A DNA stretch of 7,206 bases. Source: Bifidobacterium breve. Its GTDB lineage: Bacteria; Actinomycetota; Actinomycetes; Nanopelagicales; Nanopelagicaceae. Positions 1 to 6,876 of this stretch are shown here, piece after piece. The notes beneath the pieces were generated by a model, which saw nothing but the letters and a program-made list of their open reading frames with translations, was not told the DNA's origin and made no database searches. Position numbers and translations under genes: made by a program. The DNA lies in the NCBI GenBank assembly GCA_945869505.1, contig CAMBOZ010000060.1, positions 1-7,206 of the forward strand, given 5' to 3'. Positions within the stretch are counted from its first letter, which is position 1; each line of letters begins with the position of its first letter.

Positions 1-456
1 CGCTTTGGCATGGCGCAATAAAATTATTGGGAAAGTATCAGCGCCAAAATCTAGAAAGAAATCAACTATGGCTCGATCATCTTTATTAGTTAGCTTCTCT
101 TTTGCCTTTTTCGGCGCTAACCATTCCACTTGATCTACTTCTTCAAGATTTGGTTTACCAGTCTGTTCAGTTGCTTCCGCAGCCCAGTATCGAACTTCTT
201 TCGGAGCACCTTCTAATTTATAAACAACAGTTCCTATTTCAGGTCCAAATACAGATTCGTAACCAGTCTCTTCTTGAATCTCCCGATAACCAGCGGATAT
301 GTGTGACTCACCTGGTTCTACTTTTCCTTTTGGTAGCGACCAATCGTCATATCTTGGCCGGTGAATAATTGCTATCTCAAGATCGGAGTTACTTGTTTTA
401 CGCCATAAAACTGCCCCTGCTGCTTGAATCAAGGGTGTTGCTTTGTCTTTAGACAT
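1..456 (-). CDS. mutT1: MutT1-like Nudix hydrolase, C-terminal histidine-phosphatase part cut off by window edge
   Basis: The first 152 residues lie in the window and the reading frame runs off the left edge without a stop. A complete Nudix box spans residues 44-66: G44, E50, R58-E59 and E62-E63 are all in place, with Tyr66 where an aliphatic residue is usual. The preceding WSLPKGK (39-45) is typical of actinobacterial MutT1. The last visible residues, ILLRHAKA (145-152), look like the start of a histidine-phosphatase domain, with catalytic His149 in the RHA motif. Known two-domain MutT1 proteins are roughly 310-320 residues, so about half is missing here. Family members hydrolyse 8-oxo-(d)GTP and dinucleoside polyphosphates in the cytosol. 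The start ATG at 456-454 shares one base with the ppk1 stop (TAATG), and a weak AAGAAAG ribosome-binding sequence lies 7 bases upstream inside ppk1. The neighbour matches M. tuberculosis, where ppk1 and mutT1 are adjacent. The Nudix call is very secure. The second domain is inferred from seven or eight residues plus family knowledge. Confidence 0.9.
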   Translation of the reverse strand, partial: MSKDKATPLIQAAGAVLWRKTSNSDLEIAIIHRPRYDDWSLPKGKVEPGESHISAGYREIQEETGYESVFGPEIGTVVYKLEGAPKEVRYWAAEATEQTGKPNLEEVDQVEWLAPKKAKEKLTNKDDRAIVDFFLDFGADTFPIILLRHAKA

Positions 457-458
457 TA
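454..458 (-). other. TAATG stop-start overlap coupling ppk1 to mutT1
   Basis: The ppk1 stop TAA (458-456) and the mutT1 start ATG (456-454) share the A at 456. Such overlaps usually mean the downstream gene is translated by ribosomes that have just terminated, so the two proteins should be made from one mRNA in a fixed ratio. The overlap is seen directly; coupling is inferred. Confidence 0.85.
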
Positions 459-2519
459 ATGCACTTTCTTATATCGCTTGATATACACGCTCTGCAGATC
501 TTGCAAAGGCTCACCTGTTGCATTCTTTGCTACTCGAACCCACTTCTCTTTAGATTGATGCCAACTTGCTGTTTCATCGCTGAGAGAAAGATCAAATATC
601 TCCTGCAGGGATGACTTATGTACTGGGCGCTCGATGCGCACCAAACTTTCAACGCGACGATCTAAATTGCGGTGCATTAGATCCGAACTACCAATCCAAT
701 ATTCATCTTCTCCACCATTTACAAAGTGATAGATGCGAGAGTGCTCCAGGAATCGTCCTAAAACTGAACGAACTTGGATATTTTCAGATAGACCAGGTAT
801 GCCAGGCTTGAGCGAACAGATTCCACGAATTACCAAATCAACTTTTACACCGGCTTGTGATGCCTCATAAAGAGTTTCGACAAATTCTTCATCAAGTAAT
901 GAATTTAATTTAATCTGAATACCAGATGGTCTACCTGCCTTAGCGTTAGATATTTCTAACGCAATTTTCTCGAGCAAACCGGTTCGCAATGTGCGCGGTG
1001 CAACCAATAGACGCGAATAAGTCGAATGAGGCGCAAAACCTGAAAGTTGATTAAATAGCTTTGTTAAATCTTCCGTCAATAACGGATCGGCGCTTAATAA
1101 ACCTAAATCTTCATAAAAGCGTGCAGTCTTTGGATTGTAATTACCGGTTCCCATGTGGCAATAAAGTCTCAAACCTTGTGCTTCATCGCGAACAACTAAA
1201 GAAATCTTGGCGTGTGTTTTTAGCCCCATCAAACCGTAAACGACGTGTACGCCAGCAGCTTCGAGTTTGCGGGCCCAACGAACGTTTGCCTGCTCATCAA
1301 AACGAGCCCGAATTTCAATGACTGCTAGAACCTGTTTTCCTGCTTCAGCAGCTTCGATTAACGCTTCGATAATTGGTGAGTCACCTGATGTTCGATAAAG
1401 AGTTTGCTTGATCGCCAAAACATTTGGGTCTTGTGCGGCATGCTGTAAAAACTGCACAACTGATGAGGTAAATGACTCATAAGGATGATGCAGCAAAATC
1501 TCACCTTGGCGAATAGCGGCAAAGAATAAGTCTGGTTCTTCGGAATCAACTTCGCGCAGAGCGGCAACGGTGCGAGATCTAAAAGCCGGATATTTCAGCT
1601 TAGGCAAATCTAAGTCAGCTATCTTTGTTAGATCGGTCAGATCCAAAGGCGCTGGCAGAGATAAAACATTTGCTGGGTTGATATCTAGCTCATTACACAG
1701 CGTACTTAAAAGGTGTTGATCAATGCCCTCTTCAATTTCTAGGCGAACTGGAGGACCAAAACGTCTGCGCGCTAACTCTTGTTCTAACGAGTTTAGTAAA
1801 TCTTCAGAATCTTCTTCTTCAAGTTCAATATCTTGATTACGCGTAACACGGAATGTGTAATGATCCTGAATCAACATTCCAGGAAAGAGTTCTTGAAGAT
1901 GAATTGCAATTAACTCTTCTAGCGGTAGAAATCTCTTGCTGTGAGGAGTTGGACTCACTGCAATTAACCGTGAAAGAATTGGTGGAACTTTCACTCTTGC
2001 AAAGTACTCTTCTGAACTCTTAGGGTTCTTAACAATGACCGCTAAATTTAGGGAGAGCCCGGAAATGTAAGGAAATGGGTGAGATGGGTCGACGGCAAGT
2101 GGAGTTAAGACCGGGAAAATACGATCGCTAAAAATGCGAGAAACATAACTTCGCTCATCATCGCTTAAATCATCCCAATGAATAATCTCGATATCGTGAA
2201 GCTTCAGTTCTGGGGCGATCTTCTTCTTAAAAAGATTGGCATGTCTTTGGGTTAATTCACGAACGCGAACGGAAATTGCTTCGATTAATTCTGATGGCGT
2301 ATATCCAGCCGAGTTAACTAAATTAGGGTTCGTCTCTATTTTTCCAAGAACAGACGCCACACGCACCATATAGAACTCATCTAAATTGGAAGCAAAGATC
2401 GTTAAAAATCGGACGCGCTCCAATAAAGGAATTGATTCATCCTCAGCCAATTCAAGGACGCGCTCGTTGAAGGAGAGCCAACTAATCTCTCGATCAATCA
2501 AATGAACAGCATCAGGCAT
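456..2519 (-). CDS. ppk1: Polyphosphate kinase 1 (PPK1)
   Basis: This enzyme reversibly transfers the gamma-phosphate of ATP to inorganic polyphosphate (EC 2.7.4.1). The protein is 687 residues, essentially the same length as E. coli PPK1 (688). The N-terminal domain has SNLDEF (44-49) with Asn45 at the ATP-contacting position. The middle head domain contains the FPVLTPLAVDPSHPFP region (135-150). The two C-terminal phospholipase-D-like domains carry the active site. His436, in THAKISL, is the autophosphorylated histidine (E. coli His435). His593, in EHSRIYHF, is the second histidine (E. coli His592). Arg376 and Arg406 match E. coli Arg375 and Arg405 at the Mg/phosphate site. The GSSDLMHRNLDRRVE block (610-624) is also intact, so the enzyme should be active. 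The ATG start is preceded by only a weak purine run (AGAGAG, about 11 bases away) and gives the expected N-terminus. The 55-base gap upstream is the largest in the window, so a separate promoter is possible but none is convincing. Confidence 0.98.
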   Translation of the reverse strand: MPDAVHLIDREISWLSFNERVLELAEDESIPLLERVRFLTIFASNLDEFYMVRVASVLGKIETNPNLVNSAGYTPSELIEAISVRVRELTQRHANLFKKKIAPELKLHDIEIIHWDDLSDDERSYVSRIFSDRIFPVLTPLAVDPSHPFPYISGLSLNLAVIVKNPKSSEEYFARVKVPPILSRLIAVSPTPHSKRFLPLEELIAIHLQELFPGMLIQDHYTFRVTRNQDIELEEEDSEDLLNSLEQELARRRFGPPVRLEIEEGIDQHLLSTLCNELDINPANVLSLPAPLDLTDLTKIADLDLPKLKYPAFRSRTVAALREVDSEEPDLFFAAIRQGEILLHHPYESFTSSVVQFLQHAAQDPNVLAIKQTLYRTSGDSPIIEALIEAAEAGKQVLAVIEIRARFDEQANVRWARKLEAAGVHVVYGLMGLKTHAKISLVVRDEAQGLRLYCHMGTGNYNPKTARFYEDLGLLSADPLLTEDLTKLFNQLSGFAPHSTYSRLLVAPRTLRTGLLEKIALEISNAKAGRPSGIQIKLNSLLDEEFVETLYEASQAGVKVDLVIRGICSLKPGIPGLSENIQVRSVLGRFLEHSRIYHFVNGGEDEYWIGSSDLMHRNLDRRVESLVRIERPVHKSSLQEIFDLSLSDETASWHQSKEKWVRVAKNATGEPLQDLQSVYIKRYKKVH

Positions 2520-2574
2520 AGGTTCATCATCTCTCTTTTAGGTGAATTTCAAGTAATCGTGATGTGTACAGCGG

Positions 2575-3351
2575 CTAAACAGGCCAGCTCGTAGGCGTTG
2601 GATACTTTGCGACGCGACCATCTCCTGATGATTTACCGCGGAGGCGACGCCAGATCCAAGGGAGTGCGAAAGTGAAGAACCAAAGGGCGGAGATTAAACG
2701 CTTCTTCATCCACGGAGTTGGCTGTGCTGGAGGCAATGGAATTCGCCAACTTGGATCAAATTCATATCCCAACTTTTCTAATAAAGCTTGGGCTACGCGA
2801 TTATGTCCTTCAGCATTTAAATGCAAACGATCAAAGGCAAGGAAACGATTATCGCTAAAGAATGTTTCATTATTGGCATCGATAATAATTGCACCGACCT
2901 CAGCTCCCACTTTGCGAACGATCTTGTTAAATTCACCAAAGCGCGCTGCCCATACATCGGAGCCTCGTCCAGTATTTCCGGTGCGTTCTAGCACTGTAAA
3001 TAACATAAGTGTTGCCCCTGTTTTTGCTGCGCGGCGTACTGCTTCTGCATAAAGTGCTTGTGAAACTTCAGGTTTATATCCAGGGCGAAGCGCGTCATTT
3101 GCACCGGCGTGAAAAGATAACAAAGTATCTGGACCAGTTACATAACCAATTGCAACTGGTAATTGATCATCAATTACTTGCTTCAGTAACTTGCCGCGTA
3201 TCGCCAAATTGACGTAAGTAAATCCAGGCTCTTCTTGCGCCATAACATCGGCAATGCGATCGGCCCAGCCGCGGTATTGCCCGTTTATGATTTCATCGGA
3301 CATACCTTCGGAATACGAGTCTCCGCAGACGATTAAACGCTTATATTTCAT
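2575..3351 (-). CDS. SGNH/GDSL-family hydrolase, substrate unknown
   Basis: A 258-residue predicted esterase/lipase-type hydrolase with all SGNH blocks visible. Block I is GDSYSEG (10-16) with nucleophile Ser12, block II has Gly53 in AIRGKLL, block III is GAND (83-86) with Asn85, and block V is DRLHLN (174-179) with Asp174 and His177. The catalytic set is therefore complete. There is no N-terminal signal peptide: the N-terminus MKYKRLIVCGDS enters the first beta strand directly. The C-terminus is unusual, with residues 219-234 strongly hydrophobic (rich in Leu, Phe and Trp), flanked by KKR before and RRLRGK after, then a polar tail with SSGDGR (241-246). From memory, a W-RRL-G-SSGDGR-type tail is shared by actinobacterial members, so the tail is probably a family feature rather than a frameshift. 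It starts 21 bases after rlmB, with AAAGAG 7 bases before the ATG, and so likely shares that transcript. The natural substrate (lipid ester, acetylated glycan or other) cannot be inferred. Confidence 0.93.
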   Translation of the reverse strand: MKYKRLIVCGDSYSEGMSDEIINGQYRGWADRIADVMAQEEPGFTYVNLAIRGKLLKQVIDDQLPVAIGYVTGPDTLLSFHAGANDALRPGYKPEVSQALYAEAVRRAAKTGATLMLFTVLERTGNTGRGSDVWAARFGEFNKIVRKVGAEVGAIIIDANNETFFSDNRFLAFDRLHLNAEGHNRVAQALLEKLGYEFDPSWRIPLPPAQPTPWMKKRLISALWFFTFALPWIWRRLRGKSSGDGRVAKYPTPTSWPV

Positions 3352-3372
3352 TTCCTAGCTCTTTCTAGATAA

Positions 3373-4311
3373 TTATTTGCGACGTTGCTCGTCAACCCAG
3401 AACAACGCAATTGATGTAGCCACACTTGCATTAAGAGACTCGGTTGTTGCACGCATCGGAATTGAAACAACCAAGTCACACTTTTCGCGCACTAAGCGAG
3501 ATAGTCCTTTGCCTTCAGATCCAACAACGATCATCACATTCTCTTTCGCAACTTTCATGCCGCTCAAAGACTGATCAGATTCACCGTCTAAGCCAATTAC
3601 AAAGCAGCCGATTTTCTTGGCGTCATCAATGGTGCGCGCCATATTTGTTACTTGTGCAACTGGCAGGCGTGCGGCCGCTCCAGCAGATGATTTCCAGGCA
3701 GATGCCGTCATTGCTGCTGCGCGACGCTCGGTCATAACCACACCAGCAGCGCCAAATGCAGCAGCACTTCGCACAATCGCACCAAGGTTTCTTGGATCAG
3801 TAACGCCATCGAGTGCAACTATTAAAATTGGATGGTTAGCGCGCTCAGTTATCTCTTGGAAAGAAGAGTATTGGTAAGGCTTAATTGCCAAGATAATTCC
3901 TTGGCTATTAGCGCTAATACCTTCAATTTCAGCGCGATGCACTTCGCGAATTGGAAGTTGGTGATGCAAAGCAAGTTGTAGCGATTCAGCTACGCGATCA
4001 TCAACGTCAATACTGCGCGCAACAATTAACTCTGTTGCAGGAACGCTGGCGCGCAACGCTTCAAGCACCGCATTGCGACCTGAAACAATTTCACCCTTTG
4101 GTTTTTCGCTGCGTCCAGTGCGAGTGCGTGGAGCGGCTTTCTTTTCGGCAGCCTTCTTACGTTTTGCTGCAGCGTGATAAGGACGGTCTTCCGCTTTTGG
4201 CGTTGGACCTTTTCCTTCTAAGCGACGTTTATTTTTTCCGCCAGTTCCACCAGTAGGTCCTTTTTTAGAACTGGTTCGAGCTGCGCCACGAGGTTTTGCT
4301 GTGCCGGCCAT
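3373..4311 (-). CDS. rlmB: 23S rRNA (guanosine-2'-O-)-methyltransferase, RlmB/SpoU (TrmH) family
   Basis: A SAM-dependent 2'-O-ribose methyltransferase of the SPOUT class, most likely modifying G2251 (E. coli numbering) in the 23S rRNA peptidyl-transferase P-loop. Residues 1-72 form a low-complexity tail with 23 Lys/Arg, probably disordered and RNA-binding. Residues 74-142 are the substrate-binding domain (SGRNAVLEAL at 77-86). Residues 162-305 are the knotted catalytic domain. Motif 1 is DPRNLGAIVRSAAAFG (172-187) with Asn175 and Arg181, motif 2 is GSEGKGLS (264-271) with Glu266, and motif 3 contains IPM (284-286) and SLNASVA (292-298) with Ser292 and Asn294. The total of 312 residues is longer than E. 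coli RlmB (about 243) because of the tail, which is common in Actinobacteria. The ATG directly abuts the cysS stop, as in the mycobacterial Rv3580c-Rv3579c pair. The family and chemistry are secure. The exact target nucleotide is inferred, since related TsnR- or TrmH-type enzymes modify other sites. Confidence 0.93.
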   Translation of the reverse strand: MAGTAKPRGAARTSSKKGPTGGTGGKNKRRLEGKGPTPKAEDRPYHAAAKRKKAAEKKAAPRTRTGRSEKPKGEIVSGRNAVLEALRASVPATELIVARSIDVDDRVAESLQLALHHQLPIREVHRAEIEGISANSQGIILAIKPYQYSSFQEITERANHPILIVALDGVTDPRNLGAIVRSAAAFGAAGVVMTERRAAAMTASAWKSSAGAAARLPVAQVTNMARTIDDAKKIGCFVIGLDGESDQSLSGMKVAKENVMIVVGSEGKGLSRLVREKCDLVVSIPMRATTESLNASVATSIALFWVDEQRRK

Positions 4312-4314
4312 TTA
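4309..4314 (-). other. TAAATG junction between cysS and rlmB
   Basis: The cysS stop codon (4314-4312) is followed with no spacer by the rlmB ATG (4311-4309). The only purine-rich sequence in range, GAGAAG, lies just 3 bases before the ATG inside the cysS 3' end. This implies co-transcription and probably translational coupling. The junction is seen directly; the coupling is inferred. Confidence 0.8.
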
Positions 4315-5715
4315 CTTCTCGCTTATCTGTGAGATAGACCAACGTGGCCCTTGTGCTGTGTCTTCAATAATTATGCCAAGAGCAGCAAGCCCATCGCGAA
4401 TCTGATCGGATGCTGCAAAATCTTTTCGATCGCGCGCTGCGGTGCGCTGTGCCAGCGCAAGTTGTATAACGCCATCAAGTGCGTCCGTTAAATCTGCTCC
4501 ACCTGAAATTGCAAAGGCGGAATCAAATGGATCGCAGCCAAGTATTTCTAACGCACCACGAATTTCGCTGGCTGATGCTGAAATTACCGCTTTATCTCCG
4601 GAAGTTATTGCGCTATTACCTAAACGCAGCGCTTCTGATATTCCCGCTAGCGCCGTTGGCACCGCTAAATCATCGTTCATTGCATCGGTAAATCCTTGTG
4701 AAATAACTGGAATTGGCGCTGATCCCAAAATTTCAGTGGCGCGATTTAAGAAACCTTCAATTCGCCGAAACGCTGTTGCAGATTCAGCCAGTGCTTCATG
4801 TGAAAACTCGAGCATCGAACGGTAATGCGCACTGCCGAGATACCAACGCAATTCAATTCCGCGCACAGTTTTTAGAAGTTCAGCAACTTGTAGTGAATTA
4901 CCAAGTGATTTGCTCATCTTTTCACCAGATGCGGTGACCCAAGCGTTATGCATCCAACGCTTAGAAAATGCGTAACCTGCCGCTTCCGATTGTGCGATCT
5001 CATTTTCGTGATGCGGGAAGATTAAATCTAAACCGCCGCCGTGAATATCAAATGCCTCACCTAAGTAGGCGTGCGCCATTGCAGAGCATTCCAAGTGCCA
5101 ACCCGGACGACCTGCTCCCCACGGAGTTGGCCAAGATGGATCTCCTGGCTTTGCCGCTTTCCAAAGTGCAAAATCGCGCGGATCTTTTTTATATGTTTCG
5201 TCAGCATCTGCTGCAGGCAGCAAGTCATCAACTTTCTGACGTGAAAGAGTTAGATAAGAATCTAATTTGCGAACTTCTAGGTAAACATCTCCGTTGCCGG
5301 GGGCATACGCCGCACCGCGTTCTATCAATTGCGCCATCAACTCAATCATTTGGGTGATGTGACCGGTTGCGCGTGGTTCGTAAGTTGGTGGTTGCACATT
5401 TAAAGCAGCGTAAGCATCAGAGAAAGCGCGTTCATATTTCATTGCAACAGCCCACCAAGGCGCTTTTTCGTGAACAGCCTTATGCAAAATCTTGTCATCA
5501 ATATCGGTGACGTTGCGGATAAAGGTGACGTTATAGCCCGATTTGATCAGCCAGCGGCGCAAGATATCGAAGTTAACACCCGAGCGAACATGGCCGATAT
5601 GCGGCGGTGCTTGCACAGTTGCACCACATAAATAAATTCCGACTTCGCCAGCTTTGAGTGGCACAAATGGGGATGTGGTTCGCGTTAGCGTGTCATATAA
5701 AGATAGCGAACTCAT
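4312..5715 (-). CDS. cysS: Cysteinyl-tRNA synthetase
   Basis: A class Ia aminoacyl-tRNA synthetase that activates cysteine with ATP and charges tRNA-Cys in the cytosol. The protein is 467 residues, close to E. coli CysRS (461). The HIGH signature is at 39-42 within APPHIGHVRSG and the KMSKS loop at 266-270. The four zinc ligands that select cysteine are all present: Cys30, Cys210, His235 and Glu239, matching E. coli C28, C209, H234 and E238. The block GRPGWHLECSAM (202-213) and FPHHENEIAQSE (233-244) are canonical. The C-terminal part (about 310-467) is the helical, DALR-like and anticodon-binding region. This is CysS rather than the mycothiol ligase MshC, because it sits in the carD-isp-cysS-rlmB context and has the full CysRS C-terminal region. 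It starts 23 bases after ispDF; the gap has only a weak AAGATAG and no clear Shine-Dalgarno sequence. Confidence 0.98.
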   Translation of the reverse strand: MSSLSLYDTLTRTTSPFVPLKAGEVGIYLCGATVQAPPHIGHVRSGVNFDILRRWLIKSGYNVTFIRNVTDIDDKILHKAVHEKAPWWAVAMKYERAFSDAYAALNVQPPTYEPRATGHITQMIELMAQLIERGAAYAPGNGDVYLEVRKLDSYLTLSRQKVDDLLPAADADETYKKDPRDFALWKAAKPGDPSWPTPWGAGRPGWHLECSAMAHAYLGEAFDIHGGGLDLIFPHHENEIAQSEAAGYAFSKRWMHNAWVTASGEKMSKSLGNSLQVAELLKTVRGIELRWYLGSAHYRSMLEFSHEALAESATAFRRIEGFLNRATEILGSAPIPVISQGFTDAMNDDLAVPTALAGISEALRLGNSAITSGDKAVISASASEIRGALEILGCDPFDSAFAISGGADLTDALDGVIQLALAQRTAARDRKDFAASDQIRDGLAALGIIIEDTAQGPRWSISQISEK

Positions 5716-5738
5716 TGGCTAAGTCTATCTTGCAAGGC

Positions 5739-6860
5739 TTATTTAGAATAAATCAGCGCTGATGCAATGGCGGCAATGCCCTTGCCTTCGCCAGTTAAGC
5801 CCATTCCATCGGTTGTTGTTGCAAGTAACGCGACTTCGGCGCCGCCTAGAGCCTGCGATAGCGCAGCAATTGCTTCGGTGCGACGTGAACCAATCTTGGG
5901 ACGATTACCAATAACTTGTACCGAAACATGCGAAATTTTAAATCCGCTCTTTTCAATTAAAGCTAGCGTTTCTTTTAATAGCGTTGTGCCAGAAGCGCCA
6001 GCATATTCAGGTTTATTTGTTCCGAAGTTTGAACCCAAATCACCTAAACCACTTGCGGCAAATAACGCATCACAGATTGCGTGTGCAGCAACGTCGCCAT
6101 CAGAATGTCCTTCAACACCATCTTGATCTGGCCACAACAAACCAGCTAGCCAAAGTGGTCGTCCAACTTCGAAGTGATGAGCGTCAACGCCCACACCGGT
6201 TTTAAAGGAATTTGATTTACCTAAGAACTGCAGCGCAGTTGCTAGATCGGATGCAGTTGTGATTTTCAATGCGCGTTCTTCACCGGCGATAACCCGCACT
6301 GGTTTTCCGAGTGCTTCGACCAGCGCAGCATCGTCAGTGGCCTCACCTGATGCGGCGTGCGCTTGATTAATTACTGCGTAAGTAAATCCCTGAGGGGTTT
6401 GAATTTTGCGCATCGATGTTCGATCTGGAGTTGAAGTTACGATTGAATCTTCCCCAACAATTTTTACTGTATCTGTTTGCGCAAGTCCTGGAATAACTGC
6501 AACATCACCAGACTTCAGCGCTGCTACAACGCTTTGCGCCAGAGCCGGTGAGGCCAGTGCGCGCGCTGCATCATGAATTAAGACATATTCGGCATCGCAT
6601 AAAACTTTGGATAAACCGATACGAACGCTTTCCGAACGAGTCGCACCACCGGTTACGACAGTTATGCCATCGCCAACTAGCGCTTGAATTTGTTTTTCAT
6701 ATCCGGCTGGTGCGGTGACGATTATTTGATCAGCAACAGTTGAGATAGAAGAAACTGCATGTTCAATTAAAGTGCGATCACCGAGTTGGATTAGTGCTTT
6801 AGGGATCTCTGCGCCAAATCTTTCGCCACTGCCTGCGGCAGCAATGATTGCGGCGATCAT
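5739..6860 (-). CDS. ispDF: Bifunctional IspD-IspF (MEP cytidylyltransferase / MEcPP synthase)
   Basis: One 373-residue chain joins two non-consecutive enzymes of the MEP isoprenoid pathway. The IspD part (1-about 212) makes CDP-methylerythritol from MEP and CTP: nucleotide loop [10 protein letters not shown] (7-16) with Arg14, then Lys21, RSESV (75-79), HDAAR (96-100) with Asp97, TPQGF (155-159), TDDA (175-178) and Lys199. The IspF part (about 219-373) forms the cyclic diphosphate: metal ligands Asp226 and His228 in VDAHHF and His260, plus HSDGD (252-256), GDLG (273-276) and TTTD (348-351). All catalytic positions I can check are present, except that the motif usually written TGRGEG reads TGEGKG (356-361). 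The linker is only about seven residues (213-219). In mycobacteria these are two separate neighbouring genes; fusions are known in proteobacteria and some actinobacteria. The gene starts 16 bases after carD with no visible Shine-Dalgarno sequence, but the ATG gives exactly the expected IspD N-terminus. Confidence 0.97.
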   Translation of the reverse strand: MIAAIIAAAGSGERFGAEIPKALIQLGDRTLIEHAVSSISTVADQIIVTAPAGYEKQIQALVGDGITVVTGGATRSESVRIGLSKVLCDAEYVLIHDAARALASPALAQSVVAALKSGDVAVIPGLAQTDTVKIVGEDSIVTSTPDRTSMRKIQTPQGFTYAVINQAHAASGEATDDAALVEALGKPVRVIAGEERALKITTASDLATALQFLGKSNSFKTGVGVDAHHFEVGRPLWLAGLLWPDQDGVEGHSDGDVAAHAICDALFAASGLGDLGSNFGTNKPEYAGASGTTLLKETLALIEKSGFKISHVSVQVIGNRPKIGSRRTEAIAALSQALGGAEVALLATTTDGMGLTGEGKGIAAIASALIYSK

Positions 6861-6876
6861 GAGTTAGTTGCGCTAA

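Noticed and set aside
102..368. Plus-strand open frame of 88 codons near the left end
   Set aside because: It is antisense to the Nudix coding sequence, which continues through it with an intact Nudix box. The Leu/Gln-rich translation is typical of a shadow frame.
2520..2574. Possible promoter or terminator in the 55-base gap before ppk1
   Set aside because: A TTGAAA hexamer is present on the minus strand but no -10 box sits at proper spacing before the ATG, and there is no GC-rich hairpin followed by a T-run.
2672..3052. Plus-strand open frame of 126 codons
   Set aside because: It is antisense to the SGNH hydrolase, whose catalytic blocks are complete, and shows no domain of its own.
3355..3368. 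CTAG-(6 bases)-CTAG inverted repeat between rlmB and the SGNH hydrolase
   Set aside because: A 4-base stem in an AT-rich 21-base gap is too weak for a terminator or operator and is likely chance.
4442..5357. Plus-strand open frames of about 127-129 codons (4442-4825 and 4968-5357)
   Set aside because: They lie wholly antisense to cysS, whose motifs and length are unambiguous. Their translations are Ser/Ala/Arg-rich mirror products with no recognisable domain.
5626..5715. Possibility that the CysRS-like protein is the mycothiol ligase MshC
   Set aside because: MshC is a shortened paralogue found in another context. This protein has the full CysRS length, all four zinc ligands and the conserved neighbours ispF and rlmB.
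5767..6126. Plus-strand open frame of 119 codons
   Set aside because: It is antisense to the IspF domain, a clear conserved coding region, and has no features of its own.
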